From NCBI GenBank assembly GCA_017503075.1, contig JAFVTU010000009.1:162959-226958 (forward strand): DNA of 64,000 nt, given 5' to 3'. This DNA comes from Paludibacteraceae bacterium (GTDB taxonomy: Bacteria > Bacteroidota > Bacteroidia > Bacteroidales > Paludibacteraceae). The position numbers and the translations under genes are program-made. This document shows positions 15,865-24,322 of the stretch, piece by piece (the first letter of the stretch is position 1; each line of letters starts with the position of its first letter). The notes under the pieces were generated by a model. That model was not told the origin of the DNA. It saw nothing but the letters and a program-made list of their open reading frames with translations, and did not search any database.

Positions 15865-16686
15865 TCACAAATTTATAACAAAAAGTGCTTTTGCGTTGGC
15901 TGTTGTTACTTCATTCACATGCTCTACAGAGCATTGATACACCTCTGCCAATCGCTCCGCTACATGCCACATCCACTTGCTCTCGTTGCGCTTACCACGA
16001 TGAGGGACAGGTGCCATATAGGGGGCATCCGTCTCCAATACCAATCGCTCCAATGGAATACCTACTAAGTGCTCTGCCAACTTACAATTCTTGAAAGTTA
16101 GCACACCACCAATACCCAAATAATACCCCATGTCCACCACCTGTTTTGCCACCTCATGACTGCCGCTGAAGCAGTGCATCACACCTTTTACTGTAGGGAA
16201 CTCGCGAAGGATGTTGAGGGTGTCTTCTGTGGCATCGCGGCTATGAATCATCACAGGCAAATCATATTGCTCTGCCCAACGCATTTGCTCACGCAATGCC
16301 TCATGTTGCTGCTCCTTGAAAGTGGTATCCCAATGGTAATCCAAGCCTATCTCGCCGATGGCGATGAGTTTTCTTGCGGATATTGGACGCTCCGCTATTG
16401 GATGAGGGACGCCCTTCGGACTATTGGACATACGCTCATCGACGGCTGCTTTGAGAACTTGCAGTTGTTCTTGCCAGTCTTCTTTTACGTTCTCTGGGTG
16501 CAAACCCAATGCAGGAAAGAGATATTGGGGGTATTTATCACACACCTCCAACACATCTTTTACTGAAGTCTTATCTACACCAGGCACCAGAATGGCTTCT
16601 ACGCCATTCGCCTGTTGGTCAGCTAAAAATGCGGCTAACTCTTCCGCATACTGCGGGTCATCTATATGGCAGTGGGTGTCGATCAT
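15865..16686 (-). CDS. tatD: TatD family hydrolase/DNase with an in-frame repeat insertion
   Basis: 273 aa. TatD proteins are metal-dependent TIM-barrel nucleases or hydrolases. The metal ligands are in IDTHCHIDD (H5, H7), GEIGLDYHWD, PVMIHSRDA, GVMHCFSG and LVLETDAPY; all are present. Residues about 86-106 (ending PIAERPISARKL) have no counterpart in usual TatD, which passes directly to AIGEIGLDY; they are encoded by a palindrome-rich insert related to one in malQ. It is the last gene of the leftward parC-methyltransferase-queA-tatD operon. Confidence 0.9.
   Translation of the reverse strand: MIDTHCHIDDPQYAEELAAFLADQQANGVEAILVPGVDKTSVKDVLEVCDKYPQYLFPALGLHPENVKEDWQEQLQVLKAAVDERMSNSPKGVPHPIAERPISARKLIAIGEIGLDYHWDTTFKEQQHEALREQMRWAEQYDLPVMIHSRDATEDTLNILREFPTVKGVMHCFSGSHEVAKQVVDMGYYLGIGGVLTFKNCKLAEHLVGIPLERLVLETDAPYMAPVPHRGKRNESKWMWHVAERLAEVYQCSVEHVNEVTTANAKALFVINL
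16369..16431. repeat. Palindrome-rich insert inside tatD
   Basis: Contains TATTGGACGCTCCGCTATTG and GGACGCCCTTCGGACTATTG modules. The malQ insert at 27715-27766, read on the opposite strand, has TAGGACGCTTCGCTATGGGA in the same order. Both inserts keep the reading frame. Confidence 0.72.
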
Positions 16687-16689
16687 TTT

Positions 16690-16766
16690 GTTGGTTCACT
16701 GCGCTCACGTTGTATGCTTCGCGTTATTATGTTATTTGTCGCTGTACGACGTTATTTGCTTCGCGT
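16690..16766. repeat. Hairpin array between queA and tatD
   Basis: On the minus strand short hairpins alternate with an AAATAAC-like spacer: GC-GAA-GC, GTCG-TACAG-CGAC, GC-GAA-GC. The array includes the queA stop codon, so the last residues of QueA (LTRSK) are encoded by it. Confidence 0.68.
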
Positions 16767-18026
16767 TAGGATGCTGCTGTCGCCGTAGCTGAGGAAGCGG
16801 AAATCGTGCGAGAGGGCATAGTCGTAGATAGTATGCCAATCGCCTCCTACAAACGCACTTACTAACAACAATAGCGTTGATTTGGGTTGGTGGAAATTCG
16901 TAATCAGTTGATCTACTACGCGGAACTGATATCCGGGCTTAATCATTATCTGCGTTTCGGCATGCAAGACGTCTTGCTTCGTACTATCCAAATAATCTAC
17001 TATTGTCTGCAATGCCTCGCGTGTAGAAAGTGTATATTCTTTCTCGTAGGGCTTAAATTGGGCGACGGAAAGTGTGGAATCCCCGGAATCTGGAATCCGG
17101 TCTCCAATACACAACTTTTCACCGAGGAAATATAGACTCTCCAAGGTACGCATACTGGTGGTGCCTACGGCTACAATATGTCCGAGATTACTGATAATCG
17201 TTTGAATAGTGGCTTTGGGCACAGCAATAATCTCCGTATGCATCGTATGTTGGTTGGCATCTGCCACTTTGACTGGCTGGAAGGTGCCTGCACCTACGTG
17301 CAAGGTGACTTCGGCGGTCTGTATACCCTTTTGACGTAAGCCGTTGAGCACATTATCTGTAAAATGAAGTCCTGCGGTAGGGGCTGCTACCGAACCTTTG
17401 ATACGCGAATAAACAGTCTGATAAGTAGTTTTGTCGCTCTCTTCGGTCTTGCGATTAAGATATGGAGGGATTGGCAACTCGCCTACAGCATCGAGAATCT
17501 CAGCAAAGCTTACAGCCACTCCTTTCCAAGAAAATTTCACAGCAAAGGTATTGCCTGTTTGTTCGCCTTTCTCGGCAAATAAAGTTACCTCTTCGCCTGA
17601 GGGCAACACGACAGGTAGAGACAACGCACCTGACTTCCATTTCTTGGCATTGCCAATCATACATTTCCATGTGCAACCGTCTGTACTACCTAAGGATAAT
17701 TGATAGTCGTGTGGCTCCAATGGTTCGAGGCAAAAAACCTCTATGCGCGCGCCGAGAGTATTGTGTAGCGGTGGTGTAGATGTGGTGTAGGGTTGTGTAG
17801 CGGTAGTTTTATGAAACTCTAGACGAGCTTGTATTACGCGCGTGTTATTATATATGAGTAGCGAGCCTATAGGCAGGTATTTGCCTACGTTATAAAAGCA
17901 ATCTTCGCTCACTTGTCCATCGCGGTAAACAAGCAGTTTGCTCTGGTCGCGCTCAGCTAACGGATATTTGGCTATCCGTTCGTCGGGTAGGGGATAATTA
18001 TATTCTTCTATAAGGATTTCTTCCAT
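16752..18026 (-). CDS. queA: S-adenosylmethionine:tRNA ribosyltransferase-isomerase
   Basis: 424 aa. QueA transfers and isomerises the ribosyl moiety of AdoMet to make epoxyqueuosine in tRNA. Family motifs: YPLPDERIAKYPLAERDQSKLL near the N-terminus, YNNTRVIQARL, AAPTAGLHFT, LHVGAGTFQPV and FHQPKSTLLLLVSAF. It is about 70 aa longer than enterobacterial QueA. Two tandem-repeat inserts explain part of this: residues 74-90 (TTATQPYTTSTPPLHNT) between FHK and GARIEVFCLEP, and residues near 308-317 (RIPDSGDSTL). The start overlaps the upstream methyltransferase stop by 19 bp. Confidence 0.94.
   Translation of the reverse strand: MEEILIEEYNYPLPDERIAKYPLAERDQSKLLVYRDGQVSEDCFYNVGKYLPIGSLLIYNNTRVIQARLEFHKTTATQPYTTSTPPLHNTLGARIEVFCLEPLEPHDYQLSLGSTDGCTWKCMIGNAKKWKSGALSLPVVLPSGEEVTLFAEKGEQTGNTFAVKFSWKGVAVSFAEILDAVGELPIPPYLNRKTEESDKTTYQTVYSRIKGSVAAPTAGLHFTDNVLNGLRQKGIQTAEVTLHVGAGTFQPVKVADANQHTMHTEIIAVPKATIQTIISNLGHIVAVGTTSMRTLESLYFLGEKLCIGDRIPDSGDSTLSVAQFKPYEKEYTLSTREALQTIVDYLDSTKQDVLHAETQIMIKPGYQFRVVDQLITNFHQPKSTLLLLVSAFVGGDWHTIYDYALSHDFRFLSYGDSSILTRSK
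17076..17105. repeat. GGAATCC heptamer repeats inside queA
   Basis: GGAATCC, GGAATCT, GGAATCC, GGTCTCC with a 2-bp slip. The word matches the reverse complement of the units in trmB at 54451-54485. Confidence 0.75.
17761..17806. repeat. 10-bp GTGTAG tandem units inside queA
   Basis: TTGTGTAGCG, GTGGTGTAGA, TGTGGTGTAG, GGTTGTGTAG in near 10-bp register; same word family as the intergenic array at 12431. Confidence 0.82.
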
Positions 18027-19183
18027 GATTTTCTGTCGCCACTAAATAGCACATATTGATTAAAAAGACAGTCTAAGTCTCCGTTGATAAGGCGAATACG
18101 CTTCGCAGGTCGTAGTCCCACACACTTGAGTGCCTCCTCGTTGCTGGAGATTATCCATGCGGTGGCACCACAAAATTGATGTTTCAGTGTTGTACCTATA
18201 TCCTGATATAGTCGCAATACATCTTTATCTTGCGACAAACGCTCACCATACGGCGGATTCATCATCACGAGCGCACCTTCCGTTTTCCCTTTTCCGTTTT
18301 CAGTTTTCAATTCCTGCACACGTATTTGCTTCACTTCTATATCTCGTTGTAGGTTAGCGGATTGCACATTTTTGATAGCAGTTTGTACGGCATAGAATCC
18401 AGCATCTGAACCATATATTTTATGTGTAAACTCGCGCTCGCGACTATCGTCGCTATATACTTCTTCAAATAGGTCTGCATCAAAGTTTGCCCATTTCTCG
18501 AAGGCAAACCCCTTGCGATAGATACCTGGTGCTATGTTGCGAGCAATGAGTGCCGCTTCGATAAGCAATGTACCCGAACCACACATAGGGTCGTAGAAAT
18601 CGCTTTGTCCTTTCCACCCCGCCAGTAGTAGCATTCCTGCGGCAAGTGCCTCGTTGATAGGCGCTTGGGTATTAGCCACACGATAGCCGCGCTTGTGCAG
18701 ACTCTCACCTGAACTGTCGAGCGATATGGTTACTGTGTCCCCTCCGATATGCACATTGAGGTAGATGTCTGGGTTGGTGAGTTGCACATTGGGTCGTACT
18801 CCACCATGCTCCATCCACCAGTCCACTACAGCATCTTTCACGCGATACGTGACAAACTGCGAATGGCGAAATAGGTCAGAATAGACTGTGGCATCAATCG
18901 CGAAACTGGTTCTAGTATTCATGTATTGTGCCCAATCTAATTGCTTCACTTCCTTGTAGATATCGTCTGTCTTTTTGGCTTTGAAAGTGGCAATAGGTAC
19001 TAATATACGCGATGCTGTACGCAAACAGAAGTTGGCAGCATAGAGCATGCGTAGGTCGCCCGTAAAGGATACGGCGCGGCGTTCAATTTGTACGTTGTTG
19101 GCACCCAGCTCAATCAGTTCCCCAGCCAATACTTCCTCCAATCCTTTGAAGGTCTTTGCCAACATTTGAAATTCATTGTTCAT
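18008..19183 (-). CDS. THUMP-domain class I SAM-dependent RNA methyltransferase (RlmL-N/YpsC-like)
   Basis: 391 aa. An N-terminal THUMP domain (about 45-160) and a C-terminal Rossmann methyltransferase with DPMCGSGTLLIEAAL (motif I) and the catalytic NPPYGERL (motif IV) mark the N2-guanine methyltransferase family of 23S rRNA (RlmL N-terminal half, YpsC). Residues about 290-303 (TENGKGKTEG) are encoded by TTTTCCN heptamer repeats, an in-frame insertion between strands. It overlaps queA by 19 bp and follows parC by 97 bp. Confidence 0.88.
   Translation of the reverse strand: MNNEFQMLAKTFKGLEEVLAGELIELGANNVQIERRAVSFTGDLRMLYAANFCLRTASRILVPIATFKAKKTDDIYKEVKQLDWAQYMNTRTSFAIDATVYSDLFRHSQFVTYRVKDAVVDWWMEHGGVRPNVQLTNPDIYLNVHIGGDTVTISLDSSGESLHKRGYRVANTQAPINEALAAGMLLLAGWKGQSDFYDPMCGSGTLLIEAALIARNIAPGIYRKGFAFEKWANFDADLFEEVYSDDSREREFTHKIYGSDAGFYAVQTAIKNVQSANLQRDIEVKQIRVQELKTENGKGKTEGALVMMNPPYGERLSQDKDVLRLYQDIGTTLKHQFCGATAWIISSNEEALKCVGLRPAKRIRLINGDLDCLFNQYVLFSGDRKSWKKSL
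18276..18316. repeat. 7-bp TTTTCCN tandem units inside the THUMP methyltransferase gene
   Basis: TTTTCCC, TTTTCCG, TTTTCAG, TTTTCAA in exact register with degenerate flanking units. Confidence 0.85.
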
Positions 19184-19209
19184 ATTCTCACCATATACCT
19201 ATTTGCCCT

Positions 19210-19238
19210 TCCGAAGGGATACCGAACCCTTGCCGAAG
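19210..19238. repeat. Short hairpins between parC and the methyltransferase gene
   Basis: CCCTT-CCG-AAGGG is a perfect 5-bp hairpin, followed by ACCGAACCCTTGCCGAAGCG, which repeats the same words. It belongs to the short-hairpin class seen at other gene ends. Confidence 0.6.
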
Positions 19239-19280
19239 CGCTACAATTTACATATTTGTTTTAACTAAAGAAGATGGGAA

Positions 19281-21896
19281 TCAGAACAAACTCAACTGCT
19301 CATCCACAGGCTTACTATCTTCGGGCACTTCGTTGGTGATAGTAAATGGTACATCCACTGCGGGTTGCTCTGCTGATGGTTCGTTTTCTGCAGGTATCTC
19401 CTCCTCTTCGGTTTGCTCTTCCTCCTCCACCTCTGGTTCTGGAGTGATATCTGTAATAGCAGCAATCTCCAAAGTAGAGAAGCGTTTGCCTTTGGCTTTA
19501 GGCGACTTAATATCAATAAACTCCGACAGCAGTACGTCCATATCGGGCTTATTCTCATCCGTGAAGGATATACGAATCTGTGCCTCCTCACGATCTGATA
19601 ACACGATAACCTTACTATCGCTATTTTCGCCCAGCATGTTTTGTAGTTTGGCTTGGGCATCCAGTTGGAAGCGCTTGCCATAGTAGTAACCTAGATCCGC
19701 ATTCCACATGGCCAATGACCACACCTTCTCGCTATCAAATTTCTCAATACGCCATATGTTTTGATCAAAGTGCGCTGTTAAATCAAAGTTGCTAAGGTAG
19801 TAGCCACCGTTGTTGGTGATTACCAATATGCGATCTTCCTCTACAAACTCTCCCAAGTACACGCCTTGGCCGTCGTAATTCAAGCGTAATATATCTGGAT
19901 CAAACCACACTTTGCGTCCGCCTAGGGTGGAGTGACCTTTTTGCTTCAGGGTAATGGACTTAACCTCGTACTTGGTCAGCACATTGCCTCGTGCGGTACG
20001 GCTCTTGATGGCTAGTTCGCTCAAATCCTTGATCACTTCCATCTTCTTGAGATGTAGAGTAGGTTTAAGTTGGATTTTGATTACTTCTGCTTCACCATTT
20101 GGGTTGGCGGTAAAGTACATCACACGCGAACCGGCTTTGCCTTGCGTCAAGTCGTATTCTTTCTCGCGAGCCACACCCGTCACAGCAAAACGTTTCATGT
20201 AGTAAACGCCTTTCTTGCCGTCACGATATATTGCATTGTAGATAGTGCGGTGATCGTTCTTGCGGAAGATATCAATATGGATAATATCACTACCCACAAA
20301 CACTTTTTCTGCTACCTTCACGATCTTGTATTTTCCATCCTTGTGGAAGATAATTACCTCGTCAATGTCCGAGCAGTTGAATAGGAATTCATCTTTTTTC
20401 AATCCCGTACCGATAAAGCCGTCAGCACGATTGATATAAAGTTTCTCGTTGGCCTCTACTACAGTTTTGATATTGATATTTGCGAAATTACGAACCTCCG
20501 TCCGACGAGGATACAAATGACCATATTTCGCTTTGAGCGAATCGAACCATGCGATAGTATAGTCGTTGAGATTTTTTAGGTTCTTGATAGTGGCTTTAAT
20601 CTTCTTGTCTAAGTCACGCATCAGCTCATCTGCTTTCTTCGAGTCGAAACGTGTGATACGAATCATTCGAATCTCAAATAATCGCTCAATATCCTCACGG
20701 CGAACTTCACGAATGAGTTTTGCCTTCCATGGCTCGAGTGCTTTATCTACAAAGGCAATCAACTTCTCCTTGTCAGGTGCCTCTTCATACCCCTTTTCCT
20801 TATAGATGCGGTTCTCAATGAAGATTTTCTCCAGTGATGTGAAGAAATATTGCTCTTCTAGTTCAGTCTTCTGAATTTCTAGTTCCCACTTCAGTAGCGC
20901 TTTGGTGTGCTCCACCGACATGCGCAGCAGTTCGCTGATAGTGGTGAAGATTGGTTTCTTGTCTTGTACCACACAACAATTAGGCGAGATATTCACCTCG
21001 CAATCCGTAAAAGCGTAGAGCGCATCAATGGTCTTGTCTGACGAACTACCAGGTGCCAATTGCACTTCAATGCGAGCCTCTTCTGCCGTAAAGTCATCCA
21101 CCTTACGCACCTTAATCTTGCCTTTTTGCACGGCGCGCATGATGGTCTCAATAATCTTTGTGGTGGTGGTACCAAACGGAATCTCCGTGATAATCAATGT
21201 GCGATTATCATCCGACTTCTGAATCTTCGCTCGAATACGCACTGCGCCTCCGCGCTCGCCATCGTTGTAGCGGCTCACATCAATCTCGCCACCCGTAGGG
21301 AAGTCAGGATATAATTGGAATTCTTCACCGCGCAAATATGCCAAAGCTGCATCACAAATCTCGCAGAAGTTGTGGGGTAGGATCTTGGAGTTCAAACCCA
21401 CTGCAATACCTTCCACACCCTGCGCCAACAGCAATGGGAACTTGATAGGCAAATGAATAGGTTCTTTCTTTCTGCCGTCATACGACATCATCCATTGCGT
21501 GGTCTTAGGGTTGAATACCGTGTCCAAAGCAAACTTACTCAATCGTGCTTCGATGTATCGAGGAGCTGCGGCACCGTCACCCGTTAGGGTGTTGCCCCAG
21601 TTTCCTTGGCAATCAATCAGCAAGTTCTTCTGACCCAATTGTACCAACGCATCACCAATACTAGCATCACCGTGTGGGTGATACTGCATTGTCTGGCCTA
21701 CAATATTGGCCACCTTGTTGAACTTACCATCATCCACACACTTCATGGCATGCAGGATACGACGCTGCACAGGCTTCAAGCCATCCTCAATCGCGGGGAC
21801 GGCACGCTCTAATATCACATACGAAGCATAGTCCAAGAACCAATCTTGGTACATGCCCGTCAAATGCTGTTTGATTGCGTCTGTGTACTCAGCCAT
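19281..21896 (-). CDS. parC: DNA topoisomerase IV subunit A
   Basis: 871 aa. The GyrA/ParC breakage-reunion domain is intact: DGLKPVQRRILHAM (40-51), HPHGDASIGDALVQ, and the active-site tyrosine Y114 in APRYIEARL. The C-terminal half has beta-propeller-like repeats, and a Glu/Pro-rich acidic tail (about 815-860) ends in EQLSLF. Length and tail fit Bacteroidota ParC rather than GyrA. parE is not adjacent. It sits 34 bp after a small two-helix protein, in one leftward operon with the methyltransferase, queA and tatD. Confidence 0.94.
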   Translation of the reverse strand: MAEYTDAIKQHLTGMYQDWFLDYASYVILERAVPAIEDGLKPVQRRILHAMKCVDDGKFNKVANIVGQTMQYHPHGDASIGDALVQLGQKNLLIDCQGNWGNTLTGDGAAAPRYIEARLSKFALDTVFNPKTTQWMMSYDGRKKEPIHLPIKFPLLLAQGVEGIAVGLNSKILPHNFCEICDAALAYLRGEEFQLYPDFPTGGEIDVSRYNDGERGGAVRIRAKIQKSDDNRTLIITEIPFGTTTTKIIETIMRAVQKGKIKVRKVDDFTAEEARIEVQLAPGSSSDKTIDALYAFTDCEVNISPNCCVVQDKKPIFTTISELLRMSVEHTKALLKWELEIQKTELEEQYFFTSLEKIFIENRIYKEKGYEEAPDKEKLIAFVDKALEPWKAKLIREVRREDIERLFEIRMIRITRFDSKKADELMRDLDKKIKATIKNLKNLNDYTIAWFDSLKAKYGHLYPRRTEVRNFANINIKTVVEANEKLYINRADGFIGTGLKKDEFLFNCSDIDEVIIFHKDGKYKIVKVAEKVFVGSDIIHIDIFRKNDHRTIYNAIYRDGKKGVYYMKRFAVTGVAREKEYDLTQGKAGSRVMYFTANPNGEAEVIKIQLKPTLHLKKMEVIKDLSELAIKSRTARGNVLTKYEVKSITLKQKGHSTLGGRKVWFDPDILRLNYDGQGVYLGEFVEEDRILVITNNGGYYLSNFDLTAHFDQNIWRIEKFDSEKVWSLAMWNADLGYYYGKRFQLDAQAKLQNMLGENSDSKVIVLSDREEAQIRISFTDENKPDMDVLLSEFIDIKSPKAKGKRFSTLEIAAITDITPEPEVEEEEQTEEEEIPAENEPSAEQPAVDVPFTITNEVPEDSKPVDEQLSLF

Positions 21897-21930
21897 GGAT
21901 CGCTTGACGGTAAGTAGCTGTTTCTACAAA

Positions 21931-22098
21931 TTAGAGTAATTTCTTGTTGATGAAAATATGGGCAAAGAGACCACCGATCTCCAATACCAAACCTATCGCT
22001 AACAAGATGTTTTTTTGTACGCCAAAGAAATATACTGCCAAGCAAACTACACCCAGCAATACCAAGATGGCACCTAAACTTTTCAAAAATGTATTCAT
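21931..22098 (-). CDS. Small two-helix membrane protein
   Basis: 55 aa from MNTFLKSLGAILVLLGVVCL; the longer frame to 22197 would overlap the promoter and dprA, so the ATG at 22098 is preferred. Two hydrophobic helices (about 5-24 and 28-48) and a short basic tail (NKKLL). No known motif; small proteins of this kind are common in Bacteroidota. It is the first gene after the promoter at 22140-22171 and leads the parC operon. Confidence 0.72.
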   Translation of the reverse strand: MNTFLKSLGAILVLLGVVCLAVYFFGVQKNILLAIGLVLEIGGLFAHIFINKKLL

Positions 22099-22139
22099 AT
22101 CGTTTTTTGTATTTATATGTCTATTTCCAAAATTCGCCA

Positions 22140-22171
22140 CAAAGGTACTACTTTTTTTTGAATTATGCAAA
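22140..22171 (-). promoter_or_regulatory. Promoter of the parC operon
   Basis: TTTG (22168-22171), 20-bp spacer, TACCTTTG (22140-22147) on the minus strand, 42 bp before the start of the small membrane protein. Confidence 0.85.
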
Positions 22172-22178
22172 CATAATT

Positions 22179-23249
22179 TTATTTTTTTATTCGCCACATA
22201 CCTCCTGGCATGGATTTTACTACATCTTGCAATTCCAGCATTACTAAATCCGATACTACTGCATTGTACGCTAACTGCGTTTCCATTACTAGTTGATTAA
22301 TATGCAGCCCTTCTTCTGTCTCCTGTAATAGGTCCACCAATTGTTTTTGTGTGGTGGTTAATTCCACCAGCATCTCCACCATGGTTGTTTGTTTAGGTTG
22401 TTTCGCTTCTACTTGCCATTGCATGGCAGCAATCAAGTCATCTGCACACTCAATCAATTGTGCTTTGTTTCGCTTAATCAAATCATTACATCCCGCACTG
22501 CATACATCATCCGCTCTGCCAGGCACGGCAAACACCTCACGCCCATAATCTACAGCCATGTCGGCTGTGATCAGCGAACCGCCCCTTTGCTTCGACTCCA
22601 CTACCACCAGTGCATCCGCCAAACCCGCTACAATACGGTTGCGTGCTACGAAATTAAATCGCTCTGGCTCCGTGCCGCATGTGTATTCTGTCAGTATGCC
22701 ACCGTTGTTCAATGCCTGTACTGCCACTTGTCGGTGTGCCGAAGGATATATCCTATCTAGTCCATGAGCCGGGATAATAATCGTTGGTATACCAGCCTCT
22801 ATAGCTGCCCTATGTGCTGCCACATCTATACCATAGGCCAAACCGCTTACGATGGTTAGATGGGGCACCTTCTTTGCCAAATCTAGCACAAATCGTCGGC
22901 ACCAGTCTTTCCCCCTTTCACTAGGCATGCGTGTACCTACTACACTTACCATATGTTGCTGATTCACATCGATATTACCCTTAGCATATAATAGCAAAGG
23001 GGCATCTACGCATTGTTGCAAACGATATGGATAATTAGCATCTTTATAGTAGTACAATCCAATGGAGTGTTTCTCTATAAACTCCAATTCTTTTTTTGCG
23101 TGATCAATGCTCTCTATGCTCACCATCTCTGGATGACGAGCAACTGCCTCTGTTGCGGTTGCATAGCGATCTAGCACATGACGCAATTGCCGCTGGCGCG
23201 TCCTATTACCCCATGTAAGAGCAATCCTATTGAGCCATTCTTCTTGCAT
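22179..23249 (-). CDS. dprA: DNA-processing protein DprA/Smf
   Basis: 356 aa from the ATG at 23249; a GTG at 23261 would add four residues. DprA loads RecA on incoming single-stranded DNA during transformation and recombination. The Rossmann-like core is clear: VSVVGTRMPSERG, IVSGLAYGIDVAAHRAAIEAG, IIPAHGLDRIYP, TEPERFNFVARNRIVAGL and VVVESKQRGGSLITA. The N-terminal HhH-like region and a C-terminal winged-helix-like segment are also present. It overlaps the VanZ-like gene by 23 bp and follows upp in one operon. Confidence 0.93.
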   Translation of the reverse strand: MQEEWLNRIALTWGNRTRQRQLRHVLDRYATATEAVARHPEMVSIESIDHAKKELEFIEKHSIGLYYYKDANYPYRLQQCVDAPLLLYAKGNIDVNQQHMVSVVGTRMPSERGKDWCRRFVLDLAKKVPHLTIVSGLAYGIDVAAHRAAIEAGIPTIIIPAHGLDRIYPSAHRQVAVQALNNGGILTEYTCGTEPERFNFVARNRIVAGLADALVVVESKQRGGSLITADMAVDYGREVFAVPGRADDVCSAGCNDLIKRNKAQLIECADDLIAAMQWQVEAKQPKQTTMVEMLVELTTTQKQLVDLLQETEEGLHINQLVMETQLAYNAVVSDLVMLELQDVVKSMPGGMWRIKK

Positions 23250-23613
23250 GTAATTTCTCACCTATTATCCATATCAAAACCCCCATTCCCGTACCTATGC
23301 AATCGGCTATCCAATCCATCCAATCACCTGTGCGAGGAAAAAAGTATTGCTCCTGCAAAATCTCAATCAAGCCACCGTAAATAATAGGGAACGCAAGGGC
23401 TAAGACCCATTTTGCGGCTTGTACCACTCCTGCTTTCTGGCTATCCCACAAGAGGACCACAGCCAGCACCATGTACATAAGTCCATGTGCCCATTTGTCA
23501 ATCCCCTCAATAGGGGGGAGCGACACATGTACTTCGCGCAATAGACTCACATAGGTTATTGCGCACACCACAAGGATGCTTGTCCAATATCTTAGAGCTT
23601 TTCGCCAAAGCAT
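23227..23613 (-). CDS. VanZ-like family membrane protein
   Basis: 128 aa with four predicted transmembrane helices. DKWAHGLMYMVLAVVLL and the FPIIYGGLIEILQEQYFFPRTGDWMDWIADCIG segment (family pattern E-Q-F-R-x-x-D-x-x-D) are VanZ hallmarks. VanZ-like proteins are linked to teicoplanin or lipoglycopeptide tolerance in Gram-positives; in this phylum the role is unknown. It overlaps upp at its start by 22 bp and dprA at its end. Confidence 0.88.
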   Translation of the reverse strand: MLWRKALRYWTSILVVCAITYVSLLREVHVSLPPIEGIDKWAHGLMYMVLAVVLLWDSQKAGVVQAAKWVLALAFPIIYGGLIEILQEQYFFPRTGDWMDWIADCIGTGMGVLIWIIGEKLHARRMAQ

Positions 23614-24254
23614 AAATCACCAGCGTCACCCAAGCCTGGAACGATGTATTTCTTCTCATTCAGCATTGGATCAATCACAGCACACCATAATGTCACATCC
23701 TCCGGCATTGTCTCTGTGAGATATGCTATCGCTTGTGGCGTTGCAAAGATACATGCTAGATGTACACTCTTAGGAGCACCATGACTTAACAATGCCTTAT
23801 ATCCCACTTCCATTGACAAACCAGTTGCCAACATTGGGTCCACCAGCAGTAGCGTCTTGCCCTCGATGGATGGTGCCGCCAGATATTCTGATACAATCTC
23901 AATCTGCATTTCCTCTCTCCTGCCAATTGTCTCCTTGCGATAGGCACTGATAAAAGCATTTTCGGCTTTGTCAAACATATTCAAAAAACCCTGATGCATG
24001 GGTAGTCCCGCGCGCAATAATGTGCCCAATACCACTTGATCCTGAGGAACTTCCACATCAGCTACGGCCAACGGCGTTTGTACCTGCTCCACCGCATAAG
24101 TCAGTTGCTTACTGATCTCTACAGCCATAATCTCACCGATACGCTCAATGTTGCGACGAAAACGCAGACTATCCTTTTGCGTATCCACACTACGCATCTC
24201 TTTTAAGTACTGATTAAGCAACGATGGTTGCTCTGATAGATTGATTACTTTCAT
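23592..24254 (-). CDS. upp: Uracil phosphoribosyltransferase
   Basis: 220 aa. It converts uracil and PRPP to UMP in pyrimidine salvage. The PRPP-binding loop is LLLVDPMLATGLSM (about 134-147), and the C-terminal uracil-binding segment is YIVPGLGDAGDLCFG. Slightly longer at the N-terminus than the E. coli enzyme (208 aa). First gene of the upp-vanZ-dprA operon with its own promoter. Confidence 0.95.
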   Translation of the reverse strand: MKVINLSEQPSLLNQYLKEMRSVDTQKDSLRFRRNIERIGEIMAVEISKQLTYAVEQVQTPLAVADVEVPQDQVVLGTLLRAGLPMHQGFLNMFDKAENAFISAYRKETIGRREEMQIEIVSEYLAAPSIEGKTLLLVDPMLATGLSMEVGYKALLSHGAPKSVHLACIFATPQAIAYLTETMPEDVTLWCAVIDPMLNEKKYIVPGLGDAGDLCFGEKL

Positions 24255-24276
24255 GGTAAAATTCTGTAAAACTCCG

Positions 24277-24308
24277 CAAAATTACAATATTTTTTTTATA
24301 TACGCAAA
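24277..24308 (-). promoter_or_regulatory. Promoter of upp-vanZ-dprA
   Basis: TTTG (24305-24308), 20-bp spacer, TAATTTTG (24277-24284) on the minus strand, 23 bp before the upp ATG. Confidence 0.78.
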
Positions 24309-24322
24309 TCTATTCCTACTTT

